64,000 nucleotides of DNA from Flavobacterium sp. LPB0248. GTDB lineage: Bacteria; Bacteroidota; Bacteroidia; Flavobacteriales; Flavobacteriaceae. The stretch's first letter is position 1. Each line of letters begins with the position of its first letter. This document shows positions 16,589 through 25,691 of the stretch, in pieces. Below the pieces are notes generated by a model. It was not told the origin of the DNA and searched no databases. It saw nothing but the letters and a program-made list of their open reading frames with translations. The stretch lies in NCBI RefSeq assembly GCF_013388355.1, contig NZ_CP058246.1, positions 3,658,001 through 3,722,000 on the forward strand. The letters run 5' to 3'. The position numbers were made by a program, and so were the translations under genes.

Positions 16589-17464
16589 ATGACAAACGAA
16601 CAAAAAGCTGTAAAAGCTACTATTTTTAGTATAATAGGAAATACCTGCCTGGCCCTTATAAAAGGTCTCGCAGGTTTTTTTGGCAATTCTTATGCCTTAA
16701 TTGCAGACGCGATAGAATCGACAACAGATATATTTGCGTCTTTTTTGGTTCTGTTTGGAATTAAATATTCGAATAAACCAGCAGACGAAAATCATCCTTA
16801 CGGTCACGGCCGCGCAGAACCTCTGATTACCTTTTTGGTTGTTGGGTTCTTAATTACTTCGGCAACAATTATTGGTTATGAAAGTATCGCCAATATTGGC
16901 ACTTCGCACGATTTGCCTAAATCTTGGACTTTGTATGTTTTAGGTGCAATTATTATCTGGAAAGAATATTCTTTTCGTTTAGTAATGAAACGAAGCAAGC
17001 AAACAAATAGTTCGTCTTTAGCAGCCGATGCGTGGCACCATAGAAGCGATGCTATAACTTCTGTAGCTGCTTTTGTCGGAATTTCCATTGCTTTGATTAT
17101 GGGGAAAGGTTACGAATCTGCAGATGACTGGGCGGCGCTTTTCGCAGCTTTTTTTATTCTTTATAATAGCTATAAAATATTCAGGCCTGCACTAGGCGAA
17201 ATCATGGATGAAAACCTTCATGAAGATTTAGTTGAAGAAATTCGCGTAAAAGCTTTATTGGTTCCAGGAATTCTTGGAACAGAAAAGTGCTTTATTCGTA
17301 AAGCGGGAATGAAATATCACGTAGATCTTCATGCTATTGTTTCGGCAAAAATTTCAGTTAAAGAAGGACACGATTTAGCACACCTTTTAAAAGATACTTT
17401 AAGAAATGAAATCCCAGAACTTGGACATGTTTTAATACATGTTGAGCCAGATGATTATTCATAA
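16589..17464 (+). CDS. Cation diffusion facilitator family transporter
   Basis: A 291-residue inner-membrane protein with about six transmembrane helices. TM2 carries LIADAIESTTD and TM5 carries AADAWHHRSDAITS, the HxxxD metal site typical of zinc/iron CDF proteins; HPYGHGRAEP is the family loop. The C-terminal 80 residues form the cytoplasmic ferredoxin-like metal sensor (VDLHAIVSAKISVKEGHDLAH). It exports divalent cations such as Zn, Fe or Cd by proton antiport. It stands alone, with a terminator downstream. Confidence 0.92.
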   Translation: MTNEQKAVKATIFSIIGNTCLALIKGLAGFFGNSYALIADAIESTTDIFASFLVLFGIKYSNKPADENHPYGHGRAEPLITFLVVGFLITSATIIGYESIANIGTSHDLPKSWTLYVLGAIIIWKEYSFRLVMKRSKQTNSSSLAADAWHHRSDAITSVAAFVGISIALIMGKGYESADDWAALFAAFFILYNSYKIFRPALGEIMDENLHEDLVEEIRVKALLVPGILGTEKCFIRKAGMKYHVDLHAIVSAKISVKEGHDLAHLLKDTLRNEIPELGHVLIHVEPDDYS

Positions 17465-17474
17465 GGTTCAAAGT

Positions 17475-17668
17475 TGCAAAGGTTCAGAGGGACAAAGGGA
17501 CAAAGTTTTTTTACTAAAACCTTATAGAAGATTGAAATAAAAAAATCAGTTTATTACTTAGTAATAAACTGATTTTTTATTGTCTGTCTGTCTGAGCTTC
17601 ACGAAGCTTCGGAAGAGAATCTCACAAAATATTTAACCTCTGAGCCTTTGTCCCTCTGAACCTTTGCA
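17475..17668. repeat. 24-bp perfect inverted repeat around a terminator
   Basis: TGCAAAGGTTCAGAGGGACA plus AAGG at 17475-17498 is repeated in inverted form at 17645-17668. The arms bracket a bidirectional hairpin (17539-17579) between two convergent genes. Related words occur at 13775-13805. Confidence 0.75.
17539..17579. terminator. Bidirectional terminator
   Basis: AAAAATCAGTTTATTAC and GTAATAAACTGATTTTT arms with a 3-base loop, flanked by A and T runs, between the convergent cation efflux and DUF5686 genes. Confidence 0.85.
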
Positions 17669-17670
17669 CC

Positions 17671-20160
17671 TTAATCTAACGCATTCAAAATCTTCAATCC
17701 AAACACAACGCCGTTTTGCTGCGCGCCACCTTGGTAAGAATGCACATAATCCACTCGGAATAATTTGAATTTACCAAAACCTAAATTATCTAAACCGACT
17801 GTGATTTCAGAGTATGGTTTTCGATCTGGAATTGCAAGGGAATGAAATCCAATATTCATAGTTGACTTTAAAAGATTTAGTAACGGAATTTTATTCATGA
17901 TAAAACCTGTGTCATTGTATTCTGTGTGCATTTCAAAGTAGCTATCGTTTGTGCTGTTTGAATAATATGGCATCATATTAAAAACATTCAAATAACGTTC
18001 ACTTGTTCCAATATGAGTTTGGTTTCCGTTAAAATGTCTGTAATCTATAAAGGAAATGTTTTCGGCGTTAAAGAATTTTCCACCTCTAAAATTGGTTCCT
18101 AAAAGACCTTTGTTTCCAAGTGATAAATCATATTGAACAGAAGCTCCAATTCTTTCATACTCATACTTTTTTTCGCTCGCCGCGAATGTTTTTTCAAAAG
18201 CTAGGTAAACCGTCGGGTATTTATCGTTTTTGAAATTAAATCTTCCGTCAGGTCTAGAAATGTATTTGTTGCCAAAATTGATTCTAGTTGTTATAAGAGC
18301 TTTAAATAAATGATGCTGATTAAAAGCGGGTGTTGTAAAATCGTCTGGAGCCAAAGGATTATTAGAAGAATAAACATCATCTTTTTTAAAGAAAGAATAG
18401 TCAGTTGTGTTGAAAAGTGGTTTTCGTTGTTCGTAGCCAATTTTTCCGGTAAGATTCATTCCATTTGCAATATCTTGCCCATAATTAATTTCAACATATT
18501 CTAAATTATACAACTTCATATAATTGTCTTTGAAAAATAAGGAACTTACAGAATTGATAAGTTTAGAAATAGGTTCGGCACTATTAAACTGAGCCGTTTT
18601 TGTTCCTCCCGAACCCCAAATTGTGGCATAATTTATAGTATTGAATCTATGGCTGAATTCGCCAATTACGCGAAAGCGTTCATCTGAAAAACCATAATTA
18701 AAAGTTGTACTTATAGAAGTGTTTGTTCCTTTTTCTTCATCCCATTTTCTAAAAGAGAAACCCGAATCCAGATTAAAACCTTGCACAGTATTAAAGCTTA
18801 AAGAAGCAACATTCAATAAGCCTTTATAATCAAAAGAATATTTCTTAAAAGTATTTTTATAATCGTAACCCATTAAAATATCCCAAACCTTAAACCTATT
18901 GTTTTTGGCATCTATAGAATCGGTATATTTTTTTGATTTTCTAATGGTTTGCAAACTGTCTTTTTTAGCATAATCATTACTTTCTTCAATTGTTAACGGA
19001 ATTGGACGAATTTCATTCCAAAAAGCATCATCTTTTTTGTTGGCATTAAGTTCAAAAGCTACAAGTTCATTTCCGAAAGTTTTTTTGTCGAAAGAATCAG
19101 GAAATTCATAATTAGAATAAACATAATTGAAATTTCCAGAAAACTTTATTCCAAAAATACCAGCATTAAAAGAAAGAGTCTGAGCATTTTTAGACCAGAT
19201 CTTATTTTTAGTATTATAGCTAAAGCTCTGTTTTAGATTCATCACCTCTGTAAATTCATTTTTCATTCGATACCCTTTGATATCTAAATCAACGGCATAA
19301 ATAGCAAAACTGTCGTCTACAATATAAATGTAGCCTTCAAAGACAGGTTCCTTATCTCGTTTCGGAATAACTTTTATTTTATTAATCTGCTGGTTATTGT
19401 CATCATAAAAAGTGCTTTCCAGTTTGTATTTGTAATAATTGAAAGCATTATCGGCAATAGGAGAGATGAGTTTTACATCAAAATCTAAAGTGTTGTCGTA
19501 GAAGTCGTAATTAGATAGGGCAGCCGTGTTATAGCTGTAGCCGCGATTGTTGCCAGAAATTTTAGAAGCAATAATTTTTTCTTTTAGTTTGTCTGGTTTT
19601 TCAAGAGCAACTTTTGAAACAGTTTCAGACAAATATAGAATACCTGTTCCTGTAGAATCTAAATTTGCGCCCATGTCATTACCAAGTTCTACTTTTTTAC
19701 CGAGGATTTTTTTAGGAAGATCTTTGACTTTAAACATTCCTTTTGAATAAAAATCAGCTGTATAACGTCCAGTTTTACCTAGGTTTTCTTTCTTATGCGC
19801 AATAGCACTTTTTATGATAGCGTTTGCAGGATTGTTTTTAGGATCAATGATAACTTCATTTAATGCGAAACTTTCTTCCTGAAGTTTAACATCTAAATTG
19901 ACAATTTTCGTTGCTGCTAAAACGGTTATTTTTTGAGTTTTATAGCCTAAATATTGAAAAGTGATTTTATTTCCTCCAACTTCTTTTACATTCAGCTGAT
20001 ATTTTCCTTGTTCGTTTGTGGTAGTTCCAGAATAGGTATTTTCTTCAAAAACGGATACAAAAGGAAGCGGATTTCCCTTATCATCTGTTACAGTTCCTCT
20101 TATTTGAGCAAAATTAGAAAGCGAAAAAAAAAGAAAGGCAAATAAAGTATAGTTTCTCAT
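17671..20160 (-). CDS. DUF5686 outer-membrane protein with carboxypeptidase-like domain
   Basis: An 829-residue outer-membrane protein. Signal peptide to about residue 18 (ALLFFSLSNFAQ-like), then a CarboxypepD_reg-like beta sandwich (about 19-95: GTVTDDKGNPLPFVSVFEENT), followed by the DUF5686 region and a C-terminal beta-barrel ending in GLKILNALD. Such proteins are abundant in Bacteroidota and resemble TonB receptors without a plug; function is unknown but may concern envelope maintenance or transport. It faces the CDF gene across a terminator, and its promoter region (20161-20307) also holds a palindrome. Confidence 0.88.
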   Translation of the reverse strand: MRNYTLFAFLFFSLSNFAQIRGTVTDDKGNPLPFVSVFEENTYSGTTTNEQGKYQLNVKEVGGNKITFQYLGYKTQKITVLAATKIVNLDVKLQEESFALNEVIIDPKNNPANAIIKSAIAHKKENLGKTGRYTADFYSKGMFKVKDLPKKILGKKVELGNDMGANLDSTGTGILYLSETVSKVALEKPDKLKEKIIASKISGNNRGYSYNTAALSNYDFYDNTLDFDVKLISPIADNAFNYYKYKLESTFYDDNNQQINKIKVIPKRDKEPVFEGYIYIVDDSFAIYAVDLDIKGYRMKNEFTEVMNLKQSFSYNTKNKIWSKNAQTLSFNAGIFGIKFSGNFNYVYSNYEFPDSFDKKTFGNELVAFELNANKKDDAFWNEIRPIPLTIEESNDYAKKDSLQTIRKSKKYTDSIDAKNNRFKVWDILMGYDYKNTFKKYSFDYKGLLNVASLSFNTVQGFNLDSGFSFRKWDEEKGTNTSISTTFNYGFSDERFRVIGEFSHRFNTINYATIWGSGGTKTAQFNSAEPISKLINSVSSLFFKDNYMKLYNLEYVEINYGQDIANGMNLTGKIGYEQRKPLFNTTDYSFFKKDDVYSSNNPLAPDDFTTPAFNQHHLFKALITTRINFGNKYISRPDGRFNFKNDKYPTVYLAFEKTFAASEKKYEYERIGASVQYDLSLGNKGLLGTNFRGGKFFNAENISFIDYRHFNGNQTHIGTSERYLNVFNMMPYYSNSTNDSYFEMHTEYNDTGFIMNKIPLLNLLKSTMNIGFHSLAIPDRKPYSEITVGLDNLGFGKFKLFRVDYVHSYQGGAQQNGVVFGLKILNALD

Positions 20161-20239
20161 ACAGGTGTGGTTATCTTACAAAAATATAATAAGTTAAATC
20201 TGAGCTTATTAATAATTTGTTAAATTGAATGAGAGAGTT

Positions 20240-20302
20240 TGTCCGATTGAGCGAAGTCGAAGGCATTAGTCTTACAGGTCTTCGACTTCGCTCAGGATGA
20301 CA
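20240..20302. repeat. REP-like palindrome, copy C
   Basis: TGAGCGAAGTCGAAG and CTTCGACTTCGCTCA are perfect 15-bp inverted arms about 17 bp apart, ending in AGGATGACA. It follows the aroQ stop and could terminate its transcript. Confidence 0.75.
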
Positions 20303-20307
20303 TTATA

Positions 20308-20721
20308 TTATAGAAAAGATTGTATAGCCAATTCGTAGCTTTTTAGACCGAAACCTAAAATAACACCTTTTGCATTTCCAGATAAATAGGATTGATGTCT
20401 AAAACTTTCGCGCGCGTAAGTATTTGAAATGTGTACTTCAATTACGGGAGTTGTAACAGCTTTGATAGCATCGCCCAAACCTATAGAAGTGTGTGTGTAA
20501 GCGCCAGCATTCAGAATAATTCCGTCGAAAGTAAAACCGCATTCTTGAATTTTACCAATCAGTTCGCCTTCAATATTGCTTTGGTAATATGAAAGTTCGA
20601 TGTTTGGGAATTTTTGTTTCAACGTTTCAAAATAATCTTCAAAAGTCTGACTTCCGTAAACTTCTGGTTCGCGCTTTCCTAAAAGATTCAAATTTGGTCC
20701 GTTGATAATGCAGATTTTCAT
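20308..20721 (-). CDS. aroQ: 3-dehydroquinate dehydratase, type II
   Basis: A 137-residue enzyme of the shikimate pathway that dehydrates 3-dehydroquinate. The start at 20721 (MKICIINGPNLNLLGKREPE) is preferred over 20772, which adds 17 unrelated residues. Conserved Arg17 and Tyr22 (KREPEVYG), Asn71 (NAGAYTHTS), His77 and His97 (EVHISN) and the lid ESFRHQSY are all present. It forms dodecamers in characterised members. It stands alone upstream of the beta-barrel cluster; a REP-like hairpin follows its stop. Confidence 0.96.
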   Translation of the reverse strand: MKICIINGPNLNLLGKREPEVYGSQTFEDYFETLKQKFPNIELSYYQSNIEGELIGKIQECGFTFDGIILNAGAYTHTSIGLGDAIKAVTTPVIEVHISNTYARESFRHQSYLSGNAKGVILGFGLKSYELAIQSFL

Positions 20722-20789
20722 GTTTTTTTGTTTTAAGATATTGACATTGCCATTGATTTTTGCCATTGTCATTGAACTTTGTAAAAATA

Positions 20790-20822
20790 AAAAAACCGCA
20801 CTAATAATTAGAGCGGTTTTTA
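20790..20822 (-). terminator. Terminator of the beta-barrel gene
   Basis: AAAAACCGC and GCGGTTTTT arms with an internal CTAAT/ATTAG pairing, 20 bp past the stop of the beta-barrel gene. Confidence 0.75.
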
Positions 20823-20842
20823 TAAAAGTATGTGATATTCTT

Positions 20843-21409
20843 TTAGAACATAAATCCAGCTGAAAGCTGAACTACTGAATTTCTAATGTCAGCATTTGAA
20901 GAGGCATCTGTTAATCCTAGGCTGTAACGTCCTTGAACAAAAATGCTTTCTGTAATTTTTAAACCTAAACCAGCATTAATAGCAAAATCAAATGTGTTGG
21001 CATCATCAAATCTTACATCATTTTTTTGACTTAATAAAAATGAAGCTTGTGGTCCAACCTCTAAGCTTAATGATTTAGTCATATAGATTTTTGCCATTAC
21101 AGGAATCGATAAATAAGCTAATTTATTTTCGAAATCTTTTTGAGCATCAGAAAATTTGTAAGTTGCTCCTTGAGTAGAATACAAAAGCTCTGGCTGAATT
21201 GCGAATTTTTCTAATAATTTTACTTCAGCCACTACACCAGCATGAAAGCTTGTGATTCCATCTTTATCAAACGCTACACCGTTTAATGTTGCATCACCAG
21301 GCTGGCTTGCAAAGTTAACTCCGGCTTTTACCCCTAATTTCAATAATTGTGCTTGTACTGCCGCTGATGTTGCAATGAACATAACAGCTGCTAAAAGTAT
21401 TTTCTTCAT
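20843..21409 (-). CDS. Small outer-membrane beta-barrel protein (porin family)
   Basis: A 188-residue exported protein with signal peptide MKKILLAAVMFIATSAAVQAQ. Alternating beta strands (LGVKAGVNFAS, FAIQPELLYSTQGATYKF, SLEVGPQASFLLS, FAINAGLGLKI, VQGRYSLGLTDAS) end in an aromatic C-terminus (QLSAGFMF), typical of an eight-stranded PorT/OmpA-type barrel. It resembles the product of the divergent gene at 22395 strand by strand, so the two are likely paralogues. Function unknown. Confidence 0.88.
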   Translation of the reverse strand: MKKILLAAVMFIATSAAVQAQLLKLGVKAGVNFASQPGDATLNGVAFDKDGITSFHAGVVAEVKLLEKFAIQPELLYSTQGATYKFSDAQKDFENKLAYLSIPVMAKIYMTKSLSLEVGPQASFLLSQKNDVRFDDANTFDFAINAGLGLKITESIFVQGRYSLGLTDASSNADIRNSVVQLSAGFMF

Positions 21410-21699
21410 AAAAAGGTTTTTAAAAATTGGTATTTTAAAATGTTATTTAAAGTTCAAAACTACATATTTAGCATTTTATTGCCTTATAATTTGCATAAAA
21501 TAATTACTAAAATTCCCACTCAAATTGATTTTTAATCTATAAAATCCTTCTTTTTATCTTTTAAAGTTTTGATTTTCAATGAGTCCAAGCGGACTTTGTT
21601 TTTGTCTTATTTTAATACTTTTTAAACTTATTGTGGAGTTTTTTTTGTAAGTAGAATCTTAGTTTTGCGGAATATTAATCAAATAATATTTTAAAAATT

Positions 21700-22209
21700 A
21701 TGAAAAAAATTGTTTTAGCTGCTATTGCAGTATTATCTTTTGGATGGGCTAATGCTCAAGAACAAACAGCAAAAGGAAAATGGTTGATTGAAACTAATAC
21801 TGCTTTTGGAGCAACAAATGTTGGTAATACTGGTTTTCAGTTATCAACAGAAGATGGTGAAACAACATGGGGAATTGGTGCTGAAGGAGGTTACTTTGTA
21901 GCTGACAATTTAGCTGTAAAAGCGGGATTAGGATATAATGATTTTGGCCATAGCCAGAATTCATTTGCTTATAAAGTGGGAGCTAAATATTATTTGTTAA
22001 ATAAATTCCCTCTAGAGGCTTCTTACACAGGAGCAAGCACGAAAAATGCAGATGAAAATCCTTCTTATCTAGGATTACAAGGAGGATATGCTTGGTTTGT
22101 TGGAAAAAACATATCTATTGAGCCAGGTCTTCGTTACAACATTACTTTAAATGAAGATTACGGAAAAGATGTTTTCCAGTTTAATATCGGTTTTGCATTA
22201 CACTTCTAA
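21700..22209 (+). CDS. Small outer-membrane beta-barrel protein
   Basis: A 169-residue exported protein with signal peptide MKKIVLAAIAVLSFGWANAQ and an aromatic C-terminus (FQFNIGFALHF) that fits insertion by the BAM complex. Strands such as GIGAEGGYFVADNLAVKAG and FAYKVGAKYYLLNKFPLEAS indicate an eight-stranded barrel. It differs from its neighbours in loop length and lacks their TQGA motif. It is monocistronic, with its own hairpin terminator downstream. Confidence 0.85.
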   Translation: MKKIVLAAIAVLSFGWANAQEQTAKGKWLIETNTAFGATNVGNTGFQLSTEDGETTWGIGAEGGYFVADNLAVKAGLGYNDFGHSQNSFAYKVGAKYYLLNKFPLEASYTGASTKNADENPSYLGLQGGYAWFVGKNISIEPGLRYNITLNEDYGKDVFQFNIGFALHF

Positions 22210-22236
22210 ATATTTAGTTAATAGTGTTTTTTTTGA

Positions 22237-22265
22237 GAGCCTTTCCAGAAATGGAAAGGCTTTTG
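22237..22265 (+). terminator. Terminator of the 21700 gene
   Basis: GCCTTTCC and GGAAAGGC arms with a 6-base loop followed by TTTTGCTTTT. Confidence 0.75.
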
Positions 22266-22394
22266 CTTTTGATAAATTCATGATCTCTTAACAATTAGTA
22301 TATTATTTACTACTTTATTTGTTAAATTCCTAATATAGATTTATGAAGAATATTTTTATATTTGACGCATTAATTTAACCCAAAACAAATTAGA

Positions 22395-22973
22395 ATGAAA
22401 AAAATTATTTTATCTGCCATTGCCCTTATGGCATTTGCATTCTCAAATGCTCAAGAAACAAGATTTGGAATAAAAGGAGGTCTTAATATCACAACTTTTG
22501 CTGGTGGAAATTACTGGGACGCTAATTCTTTAGTAGGTTTTCAAGTTGGAGGTTTTGCTGAGATTAAAGTTATTGAAAGATTAGCTATTCAACCAGAGGT
22601 TTTGTTCTCTACTCAAGGTGCGAAATTGAAATTTGCTGGTGATAGTTTTGACACTAAATTAAATTATATTAACGTTCCTGTTTTGGCGAAGTTTTATATC
22701 ACAAAACAATTTACTGCTGAAGCTGGACCACAATTGGGATTTTTAGTTTCTGCGAAAAGTGATGGTAGAGATGTTAAAAATGGTTTCAAATCTGTTGATA
22801 CTGGATTTAATTTCGGACTTGGATACAACTTCACAGATAATTTTTCAGTTGGAGCTCGTTATACTGTAGGTTTGTCTAATATCGCAGATAATGATGCAGA
22901 TACTTGGGACGAATATTATGATAGCCCAAAAAACAGTGTTTTTGCTATAACGGCAGCATATAAATTTAATTAA
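22395..22973 (+). CDS. Small outer-membrane beta-barrel protein (porin family)
   Basis: A 192-residue exported protein: signal peptide MKKIILSAIALMAFAFSNAQ, strands FGIKGGLNITTF, LAIQPEVLFSTQGAKLKF, FTAEAGPQLGFLVS, FNFGLGYNFTDNFSVGARYTVG and a final AAYKFN. The IQPE-LxSTQGA and EAGPQ-GFL blocks match the 20843 gene product almost exactly, so these are diverged paralogues placed head to head on opposite strands. It ends 76 bp before xerD with a terminator between. Function unknown. Confidence 0.88.
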   Translation: MKKIILSAIALMAFAFSNAQETRFGIKGGLNITTFAGGNYWDANSLVGFQVGGFAEIKVIERLAIQPEVLFSTQGAKLKFAGDSFDTKLNYINVPVLAKFYITKQFTAEAGPQLGFLVSAKSDGRDVKNGFKSVDTGFNFGLGYNFTDNFSVGARYTVGLSNIADNDADTWDEYYDSPKNSVFAITAAYKFN

Positions 22974-22993
22974 GAAATTAAAATATTTAAAAG

Positions 22994-23021
22994 AACCTTC
23001 CCGATAACGGAAGGTTTTTTT
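22994..23021 (+). terminator. Terminator upstream of xerD
   Basis: AACCTTCC and GGAAGGTT arms around a 7-base loop followed by TTTTT, 21 bp past the barrel gene stop. Confidence 0.8.
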
Positions 23022-23049
23022 ATGCCAAAAAATCACTTACTTTGTAAAT

Positions 23050-23946
23050 ATGAATTGGAGCAGATATATAAAAGATTATCAGTCGTATTTGAGGATAGAG
23101 AGAGGTTTGTCTAAAAATACGATCGAAAACTACGGCTTTGATATTGAACGTTTATGTCTGTTCTTAGAAACCAATCAGATTGATGTTTCTCCAATAAAAA
23201 TTTCCGACGAAACTTTACAGCAATTTATTTATACGGTAGCCAAAGAAGTTAATCCAAGATCGCAGGCAAGGATTATTTCTGGACTCAAAAGTTTCTTTAA
23301 TTATTTGGTTTTTGAAGATTATCGAAATGATAATCCTTTAGAATTAATTGAAGCTCCAAAAACGGGTCGCAAATTACCCGATACTTTATCGCTTCCGGAA
23401 ATCGATACTTTAATTGAAACAATCGATTTAAGTACCAATGAAGGAGAGCGTAACCGTGCAATGCTAGAAACGCTTTATGGTTGCGGACTTCGTGTTTCTG
23501 AACTGATTTCACTCAAAATTTCGGATCTTTACTTTGATGAAGGTTTTATTAAAATTACAGGTAAGGGAAATAAAGAGCGTTTTGTTCCAATTGGACCTTT
23601 AACTCAGAAATATATTGATTTGTATAGAAATGCTGTCCGCTGTAATCTTAATATTAAAAAAGGAGCCGAAGATACCTTATTTCTAAATAGAAGAGGAGGT
23701 CAATTGACTCGAGCTATGATATTTACGATTATTAAAGATCTAGCTCAGAAAGTGGGTTTAAAAAAAAGTATCAGTCCGCATACACTGCGCCATTCTTTTG
23801 CAACACATTTACTGGAAAATGGTGCCGATTTAAGGTCAATTCAGTTGATGCTTGGTCACGAATCAATTACAACAACTGAAATTTATGTGCATCTGGATCG
23901 CAGTTTTTTGAAAGAAGTAATGCATAGTTTTCATCCAAGAAAATAA
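23050..23946 (+). CDS. xerD: Tyrosine recombinase XerD
   Basis: A 298-residue tyrosine recombinase that resolves chromosome dimers at dif together with XerC. The N-terminal core-binding domain (1-100) begins with WSRYIKDYQSYLRIERGLS. The catalytic set is complete: Arg148 (GCGLRVSE), Lys172, His244 and Arg247 (HTLRHSFATH), His270 (LGHESI) and nucleophile Tyr279. Length and lack of adjoining prophage genes make it the housekeeping enzyme rather than a mobile integrase. It lies about 2.3 kb from aroQ on the other strand. Confidence 0.94.
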   Translation: MNWSRYIKDYQSYLRIERGLSKNTIENYGFDIERLCLFLETNQIDVSPIKISDETLQQFIYTVAKEVNPRSQARIISGLKSFFNYLVFEDYRNDNPLELIEAPKTGRKLPDTLSLPEIDTLIETIDLSTNEGERNRAMLETLYGCGLRVSELISLKISDLYFDEGFIKITGKGNKERFVPIGPLTQKYIDLYRNAVRCNLNIKKGAEDTLFLNRRGGQLTRAMIFTIIKDLAQKVGLKKSISPHTLRHSFATHLLENGADLRSIQLMLGHESITTTEIYVHLDRSFLKEVMHSFHPRK

Positions 23947-24100
23947 TTTTTTTGCAGTATGATATGTTTTTGATTTGAAAATTTATATATTGTGTTAAAA
24001 TTTTGTCTTAATTTGAATAAAAAGCACTAAAACGTTGTAGTTTATCTTTGCTTTTTCCGAATAAGTTCTGAATATCTTATTTACATAAAAGAAGTAGTAT

Positions 24101-25621
24101 ATGGTTTTTGATTTATATGGAAATGACGATTGCTTAGAGGTAAATAATTTTTATAAAAAATTGTTGGCCGAAATGCCCGACCTGCTTTTTCAGTTTGTTA
24201 TTGATGCGGATAATAATTACACATTTCCCCTTGTAAGTAAATCGGCAGATGAAATATTTGAACTTTCTGCGGCAGATTTTAATAACGATATGAAGTTTAT
24301 AGTTTACGATCGAATTTTACCTCAGGATCGTGAATTTTTTTTTCAATCTTTGGTCAAAGCTAGAAAAGAAATAAAACCTTGGGAAATAGAGTTTAGAGCG
24401 ACTCTTCCTAAAAAAGGAATTCGCTGGTTTAGGGTTTCTTCAAAAACAGAATCTTCGGCAAATGGAAGTGTGATTTTTTACGGACATGTTTCAGATATTA
24501 CCGAATTGAAAGATAAGGAAGAAAAGCTTCGAATTTCTGAAGAGCGTTTTCAGTTTGCTCTCGATGCTTCTACTGCTGGAATCTGGGATTGGGATATGGT
24601 CACAAATAGTGTTTTTTATTCTTCTTTGTCTCTTAAAATCTTGGAGCTAGAATCTTCGGATATTTTTGACGATCCTGAGCGATGGGATAAAATTGTGCAT
24701 CCAGATGATCTTCCAAAATATTATTCAGATATTCATGATCATTTTGATAATAAGATTCCGTTTTACGAAAATTATCATCGTGTAATGACTTCTAGTGGTA
24801 ATTATAAATGGATTTTGGATCGAGGAAAAGTGATTAAACGTGACGAAAATGGAAAACCTCTGCGTGTAATTGGAACACATACAGATGTCTCGGCTCAGAA
24901 AGAAAAAGAACTTGAGCTTATGAAAACTATGAAACTGTATAGTGATCAGAATAGCCGTTTGCTGAATTTCTCACATATTGTTTCTCACAATTTAAATACA
25001 CAGGCAGGAAATATAAAATCGATTTTAGACCTTATTGATGCCGATGTTAGTAAACAGACTGTAGCGGAAATGCTAGAATACTTGCGAGCCGTTTCTAACG
25101 ATTTGAATGACACTATTTCAAATCTTACCCAAATTGTTAAAACGCAGAGCAATATTAATATTGCTGTGGTTCCGTTAAAATTATGCGAGTATATCGAAAA
25201 AACTATTTCGACGATCAAAGGCTACGATAAACAGCGTAAAGTGACAATTATAAACAACGTTCCGAAGTATTTAACGATTAATTTTAATCCGGCTTATATG
25301 GAGAGCGTTTTGTTGAATTTTACCACAAATGCAATCAAATATGCGCATCCAGATCGTGATCCTGAAATTACTTTTGATTTTGCAATCGAGCCAGAAGGCT
25401 TTAAGTCACTTAAGATTACAGATAATGGACTTGGAATCGATTTGAAAGTCTATGGTGATTTGTTGTTCGGTATGTATAAAACTTTTCATAAACATGAAGA
25501 AGCTCGTGGTATAGGATTATATATTACAAGAAATCAAATTGAAGCGATGAAAGGAACTGTTGAAGTAGAAAGTGAAGTAGGAGTAGGAACGAGCTTTAAA
25601 ATCATTTTTAATGATATGTAG
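24101..25621 (+). CDS. PAS-domain sensor histidine kinase
   Basis: A 506-residue soluble histidine kinase. Two PAS domains (about 20-135 and 145-265, each ending in a PAC motif such as FYGHVSDIT and VIGTHTDVS) precede the phosphoacceptor helix FSHIVSHNLNTQ with His296. The ATPase domain has an N box (NFTTNAIKY), G1 (DNGLGID) and G2 (GIGLYITRN). There is no transmembrane segment, so it senses a cytoplasmic or redox/ligand signal. No response regulator is adjacent; it is an orphan kinase whose partner must lie elsewhere. Confidence 0.92.
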   Translation: MVFDLYGNDDCLEVNNFYKKLLAEMPDLLFQFVIDADNNYTFPLVSKSADEIFELSAADFNNDMKFIVYDRILPQDREFFFQSLVKARKEIKPWEIEFRATLPKKGIRWFRVSSKTESSANGSVIFYGHVSDITELKDKEEKLRISEERFQFALDASTAGIWDWDMVTNSVFYSSLSLKILELESSDIFDDPERWDKIVHPDDLPKYYSDIHDHFDNKIPFYENYHRVMTSSGNYKWILDRGKVIKRDENGKPLRVIGTHTDVSAQKEKELELMKTMKLYSDQNSRLLNFSHIVSHNLNTQAGNIKSILDLIDADVSKQTVAEMLEYLRAVSNDLNDTISNLTQIVKTQSNINIAVVPLKLCEYIEKTISTIKGYDKQRKVTIINNVPKYLTINFNPAYMESVLLNFTTNAIKYAHPDRDPEITFDFAIEPEGFKSLKITDNGLGIDLKVYGDLLFGMYKTFHKHEEARGIGLYITRNQIEAMKGTVEVESEVGVGTSFKIIFNDM

Positions 25622-25640
25622 AGCTTTGTATAGTGGATAA

Positions 25641-25672
25641 AAATAAAGGCTGTCAATTGACAGCCTTTATTT
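25641..25672. terminator. Bidirectional terminator, 32-bp perfect palindrome
   Basis: A perfect 32-bp palindrome centred on TCAATTGA, with A-rich and T-rich ends, between the convergent histidine kinase and rny genes. Confidence 0.85.
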
Positions 25673-25691
25673 TTATTTATTGTTTCTTAGA

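Noticed and set aside
23050..23946. Tyrosine recombinase as part of a mobile element
   Set aside because: Length, sequence and housekeeping neighbours fit XerD; no attachment sites or cargo genes.
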